DNA from: Nocardia brasiliensis NBRC 14402
GTDB lineage: Bacteria; Actinomycetota; Actinomycetes; Mycobacteriales; Mycobacteriaceae
Assembly (NCBI RefSeq): GCF_000308475.2
Contig: NZ_BAFT02000079.1
Coordinates: forward strand, 62,001 to 126,000
Reading direction: 5' to 3'
Length of the DNA stretch: 64,000 bases
In this document: piece after piece, positions 53,549 to 62,344 of the stretch
Numbering within the stretch: the first letter of the stretch is position 1
Layout of the letters: the number at the start of each line of letters is the position of its first letter
Notes under the pieces: generated by a model
Seen by the model: the letters and a program-made list of their open reading frames with translations, nothing else
Databases searched by the model: none
What the model was told of the DNA's origin: nothing
Translations under genes and position numbers: made by a program

Positions 53549-54730
53549 ACGCTCCATACGCCGGAGTTCGCGGCGGATCCACACAGCATGTACGCGGCCA
53601 TGCGCGACAATCACGGTGCACTGGTTCCGTTGGAACTGGCGCCGGGGGTGCCCGCGACGCTGATCATAGGTTATCGGGAAGCGCTACAGGTGCTGGGCGA
53701 CCCGGTGCATTTTCCGGCCGACTCGCGGGCGTGGGAGTCCGGTCGTGCCGGGGTGTGTCCGGTGTTGCCCACCGTGGGGTGGCGATCCGGTATGCCGCAG
53801 ACGGGCGAGGCGGAGTATGCGCAATACCGCAGCACCACAACGGCCTGCCTGAACCAGATCGATCTGTATGCGCTGCGCATCGCGGTCGAACGCGTCGCAT
53901 CGGAGTTGATCGATAGCTTCTGCGAGGCCGGCTCGGCCGACCTGCTCGCCGATTACGCCATTCCGCTGACCGTCGAGATACTTCACGACGTGCTGGGGTT
54001 CGGGCCCGAGAACGGTCGCAAAGCGTTCTCGGCGCTGGCCGCGTTGCGCAACGCCGCCGACGCGGTATCGGTGGCGGCGGGCGAAAGCATGGTGCGAGCG
54101 GCGATCGCGGAGGCGGTGGCCGCGAAGCGGGTCGCGCCGAGCGTCGACGTCATATCGTGGCTGGTCCAGCACGGCACTTATGCGCACGAGAACGAGTTGG
54201 TCGAACAAATCGCGACGCTCTACGTGACCGGCACCGAGCCGACCTGGAACTTGATCGCGAACACAGTGCTACTGCTGGCAACCGATGACCGGTTCGGCGG
54301 AGAACTGCTGGGCGGGGCCCTGTCCATCCGGGACGCGATCGACGAGGTGCTCTTCACCGATCCGCCGGTAGCGAATTCGTGCTTCAGCTATCCGCGTCAA
54401 CCGCAGATCGTGGGGAACACCTGGCTGCCGGTGGATCAACCGGTACTCATCAGCCTGGCCGCCTGTAACGCCGACCCGGCCGCGGCCGACGGTGACCGGA
54501 TGGGCAACCGTTCGCATCTGTCCTGGGGTGCGGGCGCGCATTCATGCCCTGCCCAGTCGGTGGCGATGGTCATCGCCCAGGAAGCGCTCGACCAGTTGCT
54601 CGATGCGCTGCCGGATGTCAGCTTGGCCGTTCCGGATACCGAATTGCAGTGGCGGACAGGGGGTTTCCATCGCGCGCTGGCTGCGCTTCCGGTGCGGTTT
54701 CCGCCGTCACCGCCGCTGAACCTCGGCTGA
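53546..54730 (+). CDS. CYP157-like cytochrome P450 lacking ExxR
   Basis: A 394-residue P450 of the type found in conservon operons of Streptomyces (CYP157/CvnE). The heme loop LSWGAGAHSCPAQ keeps the cysteine ligand (C334). The universally conserved K-helix ExxR reads EVLF (E267-F270), so arginine is missing, and the I-helix reads TGTEPTWN with proline in place of the usual threonine. Both are known traits of CYP157 proteins. It is probably competent to bind heme, but normal monooxygenase chemistry is doubtful. GTG 53546 has no ribosome-binding site; see the upstream ORF. None of the usual conservon partners (sensor kinase, roadblock, DUF742, GTPase) is present. Confidence 0.85.
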   Translation: MTLHTPEFAADPHSMYAAMRDNHGALVPLELAPGVPATLIIGYREALQVLGDPVHFPADSRAWESGRAGVCPVLPTVGWRSGMPQTGEAEYAQYRSTTTACLNQIDLYALRIAVERVASELIDSFCEAGSADLLADYAIPLTVEILHDVLGFGPENGRKAFSALAALRNAADAVSVAAGESMVRAAIAEAVAAKRVAPSVDVISWLVQHGTYAHENELVEQIATLYVTGTEPTWNLIANTVLLLATDDRFGGELLGGALSIRDAIDEVLFTDPPVANSCFSYPRQPQIVGNTWLPVDQPVLISLAACNADPAAADGDRMGNRSHLSWGAGAHSCPAQSVAMVIAQEALDQLLDALPDVSLAVPDTELQWRTGGFHRALAALPVRFPPSPPLNLG

Positions 54731-54742
54731 GACCGATCACGC

Positions 54743-54780
54743 GGATGCGCTGAGCCGCCGCCGGGCCGCTCAGCGCATCC
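54743..54780. terminator. hairpin between the two convergent CYP157-like genes
   Basis: GGATGCGCTGAG pairs with CTCAGCGCATCC (12 bp, 14-base GC-rich loop), starting 12 bases after the first P450 stop. It can end transcription from both sides. No T-tract is present. Confidence 0.7.
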
Positions 54781-54846
54781 GATCTGTCCCACGAAAGCTG
54801 TTTCCAACCAACGGGTTTCAACAGTCCGCGCCGGTGGCGGCGGTCG

Positions 54847-56097
54847 TCACACCGGCAACGGCGCAGTGGGCGGGAACACCACCGGCAGCGTGGTCAATGC
54901 TCGATGGAAGGGGCCGGGCCGCCACACGAGCTCCTCTGCGGCGACTGCGAGCTGCAACTCCGGGAGTACATCCAGAAGTTGATCGATGACCTCCTGCGCG
55001 AGCAGGATGCCGTACGGACGAGCGTGCGCGGGACAGGCGTGCGGGCCTGTGCTGAACGCCAGATTCCAGCCGTTGTCCAGAAACTCTCCGGTGTTCATCT
55101 CCGGATCGGTGTTGCAGGCCGCCATGCTCACGATGACCGGTTGATTCGCGGGCAGCCAGACGCCCTCGATGATGATCGGCTGGCGGGGATAGGTTATGCA
55201 GTAATTCGCCATCGGCGGGTCGGTGGCCAGCCGCTCGTCGAGCGCGGTCCTGGTCGAGAGCGGACAGCCGTTGTCGACGGTGGTGAACCGGGAATCGGTC
55301 AGCATCAGCAGCAGCGTGTTGGCCACGAGGTTCAGCGGCGGTTCGACACCGGCCGCGAACAGCAGCACCAACTGATGCACCATCTCCTCGTCGGACAATT
55401 CGGCGGAATGCTGGACCAGTCTCGTGGTGACGTCGTCGGCGGGGTGCGCCCGCTTCAACGCGGTGAGGTCGAGCAACGCGGCGCCCATGATCGCGTTCAC
55501 CGTGTCGGTGTCCACGCCGTCGAACATCGCCGCGCTGGCCTTGGCGACTCGCTCGCCGATGTCCGGCGGGCAGCCGAGCACCTCGCAGAAGACCGAAAAG
55601 ACCAGCGGGAGGACGTATTGACTCAGTACGTCGGCGTTCCCGTCACGGCAGAACGTGTTGATGATCGGTACAGCGGACCTTTCCACAATGGAGCGCAGGA
55701 AGTTGAGGTCCATGCCGGCCAACGCGTCGTTCAAAGCACTGCGGTAACGCGTGTGTTCCGCGCCGCTGGTGCGGATCGCGTTGGGCCGGTATTCGATCAT
55801 CGGCATGATCGGGATATCGGCCGGCACCGTCTTCTGCCAGATGCTCGGATCGGCGGGAAAATGCTCGGAGTCGTTGAGGATTCGGACGGCGGTGCGATAT
55901 TTGACAACCAGGGTTGCCGGCACCCCTGGCCACATCTCCACCGGGACCAAGGAACCGTAGTTCTCCCGCATCTGGCGGTAGAACCGGTGCGGATCGGCGG
56001 CAAACTCTTCGCTGCAGATCGCGATTCGAGGACCGGTGAACTCGATCGACGGGGTCGAGACGGTGGTAGAGCCCTGAAGCGTGTGCTGCGGATGCAC
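54847..56097 (-). CDS. second CYP157-like cytochrome P450 lacking ExxR
   Basis: A 416-residue sister of the P450 at 53546, facing it. The heme loop LAFSTGPHACPAH keeps the cysteine (C355). The ExxR position reads ERLA (E288-A291), and the I-helix reads AAGVEPPLN, again without the acid-threonine pair. The shared segments EFAADPH, LATDPPMANY/LFTDPPVANS and YPRQP show a common origin with the neighbour, but the identity is moderate, so the pair is not a recent duplicate. The start is GTG 56097 with AAGGAG 6 bases upstream. The acyl-CoA oxidase-like gene is 186 bases upstream and could share the promoter. Confidence 0.87.
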   Translation of the reverse strand: MHPQHTLQGSTTVSTPSIEFTGPRIAICSEEFAADPHRFYRQMRENYGSLVPVEMWPGVPATLVVKYRTAVRILNDSEHFPADPSIWQKTVPADIPIMPMIEYRPNAIRTSGAEHTRYRSALNDALAGMDLNFLRSIVERSAVPIINTFCRDGNADVLSQYVLPLVFSVFCEVLGCPPDIGERVAKASAAMFDGVDTDTVNAIMGAALLDLTALKRAHPADDVTTRLVQHSAELSDEEMVHQLVLLFAAGVEPPLNLVANTLLLMLTDSRFTTVDNGCPLSTRTALDERLATDPPMANYCITYPRQPIIIEGVWLPANQPVIVSMAACNTDPEMNTGEFLDNGWNLAFSTGPHACPAHARPYGILLAQEVIDQLLDVLPELQLAVAAEELVWRPGPFHRALTTLPVVFPPTAPLPV

Positions 56098-56283
56098 TGA
56101 CGTCTCCTTGGTATCGGTTTCGCCAGCATCGTACCCGCGACGGGCCAGGAAATAAATCGCAATCTTGTTAGCTGTCAACAAGATTGCGACTGCGCTGCGG
56201 ATTCGGGCATACCTGGCACGCGGATGCGGCCGCGTAGCCCGAGCGGGGCGCCGCGGCCGCATCGATTGTCCCGCAGGGCTGGA

Positions 56284-58044
56284 TCAGCGCCGTTCGCAGC
56301 GCGCGTCCCACGCGGCGGGCAGATCCTCGGACAGTGCGGGCGCGCCGAGAATTCCGTCGTCGAGCTCGAACGCGTCCAGCACTGTTGGCAGCTGGTCGGC
56401 GAGATCATCGATGGCACGCCGGAGCTGCTTCCGCGTAGCCTCGACCGCGGCGATATCGAGCAGGCCGTGGGTGAGATACCACGTGGCCTGGTCCAGGAGG
56501 TGATGTAGCGCGAAAACATCGCGCACCGCGGCAATTTCAGGAAGCTCGGCGTGGTCGTGGAGCAGTCGCAACGCCGCTTCGGTGCAGTACGCCTCGGCGA
56601 GGTCGAGCGCCTCGGGAATGACCGCTAGTCGGTCGGCGAGGGCCGGTGACGCCAGATGCTGCTGTGCCTCCTGCGCGATCGTCAAGGTGCGTGCACCGAG
56701 CAGCCGCAGGCGGTCCTCGGCATCTTCGGGATCGTGCACCCGCACTACCGGGGGCAACGTACCGGCCAGTTCCTTCGCCAGTACCCGACCGGCGACGGAA
56801 CCCAGGACATGGCAGTCGCCTTCGCCGGTGATGGCGGCGTGACAGACGCCGAGATAGTCGGCGACGCGATTGGCACTGAACATGCCCTGCGCGCCCATCT
56901 TGATACGACAGTGGGTGACCGTCTCCAAGGCGTGCAACTGGATGAAGTGCTTGGCCAGCATGACCGAAACCACCGTGTCGCGATCGGTGAGATCGCTACC
57001 GGCAAGGGAGGTCTTGATCGCGTTGCCGTAGACGGTCCGGGCGACGGTGCCGGCCAAATCGGTGAGCAGGGTGTCGCGTACGTGCGGAATATCGACCATC
57101 AACGGGTTGTCGACCGGCGTCAAGGGCACTACTCGTTTAGTGGCGTAACGGAGTGCGATGTACAGAGCCGCGCGTGCCGTGGCATTCAGGCAGGACGAGA
57201 GCGCCAAGCGGCCGACCGTCAGCTGGCTGATCGCCGAAGCGAATGCCCGACGTCTGCTCGTCTGATCGCGCCAGGTCAGCACGCCTTGATCATCGATGGT
57301 AGCCAGGTCATTGCTCAACCAGGCGCTGCGCTCGACTCGCAGGCCATCGAAACTGATCACCGAGTTGTCCATGATGACCAGTGGCTGATGGTCGAGCTGG
57401 GTGATCCGCACGCCCGCGCACGGCTCGCCGTTCGCGTCTCGTAGTCGCGCGGCGAACAGGTGTACGCCCTGATCGACACCTGCCGCGTCGATGAACCGCG
57501 CCCCCACGACGCAGACCCGGGCGACCGGGATGCCGACGCTGGGCATGAACTTTCGTGCGCGCGGGTTCGGGGTGTCGAGCACGAATCCGTCGTTGTCCCA
57601 CCGTGCGGTGGTCTGCATGAAGCCGATATTGGAGCCGCACCCGTACTCGGTCAGCAACATCACACCGATGCTCGACGCGTCGTCCAGGTCCCGCAGATAC
57701 GGGGCGGCGGAATCGGAATCGGTCAGCGTGGCCAGGCTGCCCGACGCAAGGTTGTAATGGCCGGAGATCAGCGGAATCAAGTCGGTCGCCAGTACCGCGG
57801 ACCAATCGAAGACCGCGAAGAGCTCGGGCAGGTCGGTGGCGACGGCACGGGTGCTACCGATCTCTTTGACCAGATCCCGGAGCTGATCGTAGGCGTTCTG
57901 GCGCCGCTGTTCCTGGCTCTGTCGCTCCGTGACGGCGAAGTCCGGGTTGTTCAGCACCTGCTGCAGTTGTCGGTGGAACTCTCTGTCGCCGTGTCGAAGA
58001 AGACCCGCTAGCGATGTGCTCTCCCGGAGCATTTGCGTGACCAT
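56284..58044 (-). CDS. acyl-CoA oxidase-like flavoprotein
   Basis: A 586-residue member of the acyl-CoA oxidase/dehydrogenase superfamily. The FAD region has MLLTEYGCGSNIGFMQTTAR and HQPLVIMDNSVISFDGLRVE. AAITGEGDCHVLGSVAGRVL stands where ACOX enzymes have the catalytic EGDN motif; the glutamate and aspartate are kept, and asparagine is replaced by cysteine. The C-terminal helical domain is shortened compared with the 645-residue enzyme at 14817. AGGAGG lies 5 bases upstream of ATG 58044. Placed next to the P450 pair, it may act on the same lipid or polyketide substrate, which is an inference from position only. Confidence 0.83.
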   Translation of the reverse strand: MVTQMLRESTSLAGLLRHGDREFHRQLQQVLNNPDFAVTERQSQEQRRQNAYDQLRDLVKEIGSTRAVATDLPELFAVFDWSAVLATDLIPLISGHYNLASGSLATLTDSDSAAPYLRDLDDASSIGVMLLTEYGCGSNIGFMQTTARWDNDGFVLDTPNPRARKFMPSVGIPVARVCVVGARFIDAAGVDQGVHLFAARLRDANGEPCAGVRITQLDHQPLVIMDNSVISFDGLRVERSAWLSNDLATIDDQGVLTWRDQTSRRRAFASAISQLTVGRLALSSCLNATARAALYIALRYATKRVVPLTPVDNPLMVDIPHVRDTLLTDLAGTVARTVYGNAIKTSLAGSDLTDRDTVVSVMLAKHFIQLHALETVTHCRIKMGAQGMFSANRVADYLGVCHAAITGEGDCHVLGSVAGRVLAKELAGTLPPVVRVHDPEDAEDRLRLLGARTLTIAQEAQQHLASPALADRLAVIPEALDLAEAYCTEAALRLLHDHAELPEIAAVRDVFALHHLLDQATWYLTHGLLDIAAVEATRKQLRRAIDDLADQLPTVLDAFELDDGILGAPALSEDLPAAWDARCERR

Positions 58045-58829
58045 TACCGCCTCCTACTTCATCCGATCCCAGCGGTCGATCGTCCACCGTCGGGCATACC
58101 TGAGCCATCGCTGCCGAGCTCCGACGCTCCAGGGCCCGCGTTACCGCGCAGCTACGTGGATACCACCGGAATCGGGAGGGGGAGCCGCAGTGATCGCCCG
58201 TCAAAGTTCAATGAGCCACATACCTTCTCGTAAAGTTGCGTTCACTTGATCAACGAATTCGCGTGTATCCCCGCGAAATCGCTGTTCCGATCCGCGTCGG
58301 CGGATCAAGTGCTCGAAACGGTGTTGGCCGAATCGAATTCGCATGGCTATCAGTGTAGAACGTATGCTCGTGAGTTATCAACCGGGAGAACGCATTTGGG
58401 CGTATCGATGTGGTGCTGTATATGGGGTCGCCGAAATAGCCCCACGCGATCGAGCCGACGATCACAATCCTGAAGCGTTGGACGCCATAGGATGTGGTTA
58501 TCGACGGCGCAGAACTCGGTGTGGAGGTAGGATATTCAGCCGGGTGTGCTCGCCCCGGCTTCGGATGCGGCCCGCCACGGCGGGCCGAATGGTCGGTGTC
58601 GTCTAGCATCACCCACCTCTCCCAACGGATCCAGAGTACGATTACCTGCCCCGGAAATGGGTGTGTTCGGGTCGAATGTGTCGTATTATCCGACAGTTGT
58701 GCAACGCTCGGACATGTCGACCGCGGCGACATTCGCGTCCGCCGCCGCACCACCGCCACGGTCGGCCTATTGCGATCGGGCCCGGGGATGCCGGCGGTAG
58801 GCGGGTGCGAGAGGCTGTCGAGGCCTTCA
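58045..58829. other. 785-base region without a supportable gene
   Basis: The base composition is clearly less GC-rich than the rest of the window between about 58200 and 58500. Several open frames cross it on both strands, but none has family features, a ribosome-binding site or consistent third-position GC. It borders the decayed gene cluster to its right and is probably decayed DNA or an insertion scar. Confidence 0.4.
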
Positions 58830-59149
58830 GCGGTGCCGGCGGTGCTCATCGTCTATGCCTCGGCGGCGGCTCGACCGCTCAGGTCGCCGAGTTCATGGCA
58901 CAACGCATGCGGGACAATCAATTAGACGAGCGCGTCGACCGGGCACCGGACCCCAGCCTGTTCGCGGGGGGTGGTGCTGGGCAACGCGATCCACGACGGC
59001 CGCTTCCTGCCCGGATTCGCCGAGTACCTCCAGCGTCACGCGGCCGGCGTGCGACAGCATCCGAACGGGTTGTTCAGCATCGGCATGGGCCCGCGCTGCG
59101 CGGACCCGTGGGACGATCTTCGAAGGCACACGCCAACGATACGGAATAG
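58830..59149 (+). pseudogene. flavodoxin-domain protein pseudogene
   Basis: Pieces of one flavodoxin-like protein appear in three frames in order. First PAVLIVYAS (about 58834-58860), then STAQVAEFMAQRMRDN and DERVDRAPDPS (about 58870-58960). VVLGNAIHDGRFLPGFAEYL and GLFSIGMGP follow (58971-59090), then GPALRGPVGR to a stop at 59149. At least three frameshifts separate them. Joined, they match the FMN-binding flavodoxin domain proteins often found beside universal stress proteins in actinobacteria. The end after GPVGR is truncated. Confidence 0.75.
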
Positions 59150-59224
59150 ATGCCGAAATATAGTCGACGGCAACGTATTTCGTAGTCCCGCTGCGCTGCG
59201 TTGGCTATGGTCGGTGAGCGACCG

Positions 59225-59540
59225 TGCCGGGGCAAGTATGGCGTCTTCGGCGGTCTCGGAGTTCGGTCCCATCGACCCGACGTCGAGATGTCCGGCGAAC
59301 TCGGCGAAATGCCGATCACTCCAACAATGCACGGCGATCAGTTCGGTACCGCGGTCTGCGGCTTCGGCGAATGCGTCGCCGAGCGCGGCCCCGCTGAGCG
59401 GGCTACCGTCGACACCGACGACCACCGGCCCGTCGCGGCGCACGCCCTGTGCGCTGAGGAAAGAATCGCGTCTCGGTACGGTCTGGGCAGGCCGGCGGCG
59501 GGGTATACCCGGGCGGATACATCACGTTCGATCACCTGGG
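59225..59540 (-). pseudogene. universal stress protein (UspA) pseudogene
   Basis: On the minus strand from 59443, GPVVVGVDGSPLSGAALGDA, then FAEAADRGTELIAVHCWSD, is the start of a UspA domain with its ATP-binding VGVDGS. The match breaks off at about 59225, before the GxxGxxxxxxxGS part. Upstream, in another frame, ARVYPAAGLPRPYRDAILSS looks like the end of a preceding stretch of the same gene. So the gene has lost its C-terminal half and carries a frameshift. It faces the flavodoxin pseudogene, a pairing seen in dormancy-type stress loci. Confidence 0.65.
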
Positions 59541-59569
59541 CTTCGACAAGCCGGGCATGAATTAAACCG

Positions 59570-60410
59570 ATGCACCGGTCGTCATCTCGCCGTAGCTTCC
59601 TGAAAAGCGTTGCGGTGCTTGCCGCGGCGACGTGGAGCACGCCGCTGTTGCGGCCCGCGCAGGCGCGGGCGCAGCCTCGGTCGCAGTACGACGCGATCGT
59701 CTTCGATTCGGCCTTGGACTATCACGACCCGCGCTGGGTGTGGGGAGCCGACGCTGACCAAGACAGCGGGCCTCGTGCAGCCGTATCTCGCGGGCTCCGT
59801 GGGGGTCGTGACCACAGCCTGCGTCGGTGGCGGGTCCATCGTCTACGCCGGGGCCACGGTGGCGCCGGTACGCCGGTACTTCGAGAAGATCTTTCTGCGC
59901 CAGTTCGTCGGCGACTCGCCAAGTGAGATGATCACCGTTGTCGCCGACCATCGTGCCGAGATGCTCGGTGAGATCGGGCAATCCGCCGCGCGCCCGCGAC
60001 CGCAGCAGCAGACGGGTCGTCCCGAGCGCCCCGGCGGCGACGAAAAGGTGCGAGCCGTCCTGGACGGTGCGCGACGGCGAGCCGACGCTGGCGTTCGCCT
60101 CGGACAGCCGGCGAGCTTCGCTGTCGGCGGCGTTGCGCGTGCACGAGCGGTGGGCGCCGAGACGTGCGGTCCGTCCCGGGTCGGCGGGGCGCCGTTCGTG
60201 CCGGAGATCTCGCTCACCGCGCATCCGCTGGGCGGCGTTCCGATCGGACGCGCGACGGATCTCGACGGGCGCGTAATCGGTTGTCCCAACCTGTATGTCG
60301 TCGACGGTGCGTTGATTCCGGGCAACTGTGCGGCCGCGAATCCGTCGCTCACCATCGCCGGGCTCGCGGAAAGGGCGCTGGATCGGGTGCTTCCGGATGT
60401 CGTCGCGTAG
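59570..60410 (+). pseudogene. Tat-exported GMC (cholesterol) oxidase pseudogene with internal inversion
   Basis: The gene starts MHRSSSRRSFLKSVAVLAAA, a Tat signal, followed by QYDAIV. The FAD loop is then missing. In a second frame GSVGVVTTACVGGGSIVYAG, then RRYFEKIFL, matches the cholesterol-oxidase middle. The next 160 bases (about 59925-60085) read sense only on the opposite strand: DGSHLFVAAGALGTTRLLLR, then LTEHLGTMVGDNGDH. The + strand resumes with AHPLGGVPIGRATDLDGRV and LYVVDGALIPGNCAAANPS to the stop at 60410. The gene is dead through deletions, frameshifts and a small inversion. Confidence 0.8.
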
Positions 60411-60500
60411 GTTGCGGCGGCCTCGGTGTCGTCCGGAATCCGGACGGTGGACGGAGCGAAGAATAAGCCTGTGTCGGTGCCGTGAACGCGGGAGAACCCG

Positions 60501-61691
60501 CTAGGATGGGGTGATTGCCCTGCGGCAGAGTGGGTTTCGCTCATCGGCTGCAACGCTGTCGGCGGACTCCGGATCTTCGAACGCAACGATGTTGCCGCCC
60601 AGACGTTTCGCTTCGTACATCGCGAAGTCACAGCGGTGCAGGGTGTATCTCGCGACCGCCGGATCACGCAGGGCGGTGATAGGACACAGGGCGGCACCGA
60701 CGCTGGCGGTGACGGCGACCGGCAGGCCCGGCATGGTTTCTATGGCACCGCGCAGCCGCTCGGCCACGGCGGCGAGCGGCTCGTCCCGCAACCGCCCCAG
60801 GACCACGAACTCCTCACCGCCCGTTCGTGCGACGATGGCGTCCGGATCGGCAGTCGAGCGTAACCGCTCGGCCGTGCGCACCAGGACCTCGTCCCCGAAC
60901 GAGTGGCCGAAAGTGTCGTTGACAGTCTTGAAGCGATCCAGGTCCAGCGCGGCCATGTAGGCGTACTCCGCGGTCTCGGGGCGGAACACGTAGGACAGGT
61001 GATAATCGAGTCCGCGCCGGTTCAGCAACATGGTCAACGGGTCGAGCAGCGCGTGCTGGCGCCATAGCCAGTGACAGAACTGAACGGTCGGCAGTCCGAC
61101 CACGTTGAGCGCCAACAAGATCAGCATGATGGCGCTCGCGAGCCGGACGTCACCGGCGGCGACGCCGGTGTGGACCGGATCGTCGATCACCAACAGCACG
61201 ACGAGCACCAGACCCGAGAGCAACGACCAGCAGACGTGCAGGGCGAGAACCAGCGGACCCTGGAAGATCACGAACATCCCGACGACCACCATCAGGGTCG
61301 AGACGAGGGCGCCGTAGACGCGGTGCTCGGCGGCCAGCGCGCCGAAGGTGATGGCGAGATCGGCTCCGGCGCACCACAACAGTGCTTCCACCCGGCTCGG
61401 CCAGGGCAACAGCCACCAGCGCAGCGCCCACAGCGCGGTGAGCCCGACGATCAGCCAGCAGCCGATCGCGAACCAGGTGTTGCGCGGCCCGATGTTGGAG
61501 ATCAGGGACACGGCGGTGACCAGGCACATCACCGCCCCGCCCGCACCGATCATGGTCCGCACGTAGCGCAGGGCCGAATGAATGCCGAGCACGTCGGTGA
61601 GCCAGTCGTAGCCGGCTCGGTCGTGCCACCAGCTCTGCACCAGTGATCGACCCTCGGCCATCGGAAACCACCGCCTTGTTTCGGCGAACAT
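60501..61691 (-). CDS. membrane diguanylate cyclase (GGDEF domain)
   Basis: A 396-residue protein with about six membrane segments in residues 45-210 (MIGAGGAVMCLVTAVSLISN onward) and a C-terminal GGDEF domain. The domain opens with DPLTMLLNRRGLDYHL, has DLDRFKTVNDTFGHSFGDEV for metal and GTP, and an intact active loop (GGEEF). It should make cyclic di-GMP. The inhibitory RxxD I-site five residues before GGEEF is absent (the sequence there is DAIVART), so product feedback is not expected. The start is ATG 61691 or the in-frame ATG ten codons on (MAEGRSLV). It is the only gene that looks intact between 58.0 and 62.5 kb. Confidence 0.88.
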   Translation of the reverse strand: MFAETRRWFPMAEGRSLVQSWWHDRAGYDWLTDVLGIHSALRYVRTMIGAGGAVMCLVTAVSLISNIGPRNTWFAIGCWLIVGLTALWALRWWLLPWPSRVEALLWCAGADLAITFGALAAEHRVYGALVSTLMVVVGMFVIFQGPLVLALHVCWSLLSGLVLVVLLVIDDPVHTGVAAGDVRLASAIMLILLALNVVGLPTVQFCHWLWRQHALLDPLTMLLNRRGLDYHLSYVFRPETAEYAYMAALDLDRFKTVNDTFGHSFGDEVLVRTAERLRSTADPDAIVARTGGEEFVVLGRLRDEPLAAVAERLRGAIETMPGLPVAVTASVGAALCPITALRDPAVARYTLHRCDFAMYEAKRLGGNIVAFEDPESADSVAADERNPLCRRAITPS

Positions 61692-62027
61692 GACGTCCGC
61701 CGTTCTGCTGTGCGCAACACCAAACTGAAGTAGCTGGAGCGTAACTGCTCACCTATGTTATTTCCAGTAGGAATTATCGATATCCATACACTTGCGGATT
61801 CCCTTCAGTTGTGTGGCAATCCCGTCACCGCCGGGCTCGTGGGGAGTCCGAGTGTGCGTAGTCATGTGGCCATACAATGTGGGCCATTCTGTCGCCAGGG
61901 ATCGCCTCCTGGCGGCATGCCGGGAACGCGCAGCCGCTGGGTCAACTCCCCGATAGCACACGGGCGTGCCAGTTCGTGCTGGCGACGCGGAAGGACCGCG
62001 TAGGTCTTCGAGGCCGATGGCTATTCG
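61692..62027. other. non-coding or decayed gap
   Basis: About 335 bases lack an intact gene. On the minus strand around 61890-62000 a frame reads ELARPCAIGELTQRLRVPGM without a start. It looks protein-like but could not be assigned. The part nearest 61700-61790 is AT-richer and may hold the promoter of the cyclase gene. Confidence 0.35.
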
Positions 62028-62344
62028 CTAGCCAAGGTATGGCTTGTTGCGTCGTTCGGCGTGATGCTGGAGCCGCAAACGCACTGTGTCGTGTACAGGG
62101 AGGTCGGCCAGGTCAGCGATACTGATGAACCGAACTGCGGTCGATTCGTCGCTGACTTCGATCTGGCCGCCGGTTACTCGCCGATCTCCATGGTTCCGCC
62201 GGGTAGAGACCAATTTCCGGAGTCTCCGCGGCGTTGCATCAAGATCGCGCCGTGATCGTCGGTGACCAGCGCTGAACCGCCGGGGACAAGGCTGTTCGCT
62301 GTGGGTGCGTTGGGGTCTCGGTAGTAGTCACGCCGTGAGCCCAT
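62028..62344 (-). pseudogene. Nudix hydrolase pseudogene lacking the Nudix box
   Basis: From ATG 62344 the minus strand reads MGSRRDYYRDPNAPTANSLV, then LVTDDHGAILMQRRGDSGNW and SLPGGTMEIGE, and meets a stop at 62174. This is the front of a Nudix hydrolase up to the first glycine of the Nudix box. In another frame GGQIEVSDESTAVRFISIAD, then RLRLQHHAERRNKPYLG, is the usual C-terminus, ending at 62028. The roughly 60 residues between, including the REUxEExGU catalytic box, have been deleted. The start overlaps the end of a regulator remnant, so the two once formed an operon. Confidence 0.8.

Noticed and set aside
58250..58849. 199-codon minus-strand frame in the low-GC gap
   Set aside because: Its composition is irregular, it has no domain or ribosome-binding site, and it overlaps the flavodoxin pseudogene.
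61890..62010. Minus-strand ELARPCAIGELTQRLRVPGM as a DUF742 (conservon) fragment
   Set aside because: It would tie in with the CYP157-like genes, but the resemblance is weak and short, and there is no start codon or flanking match.
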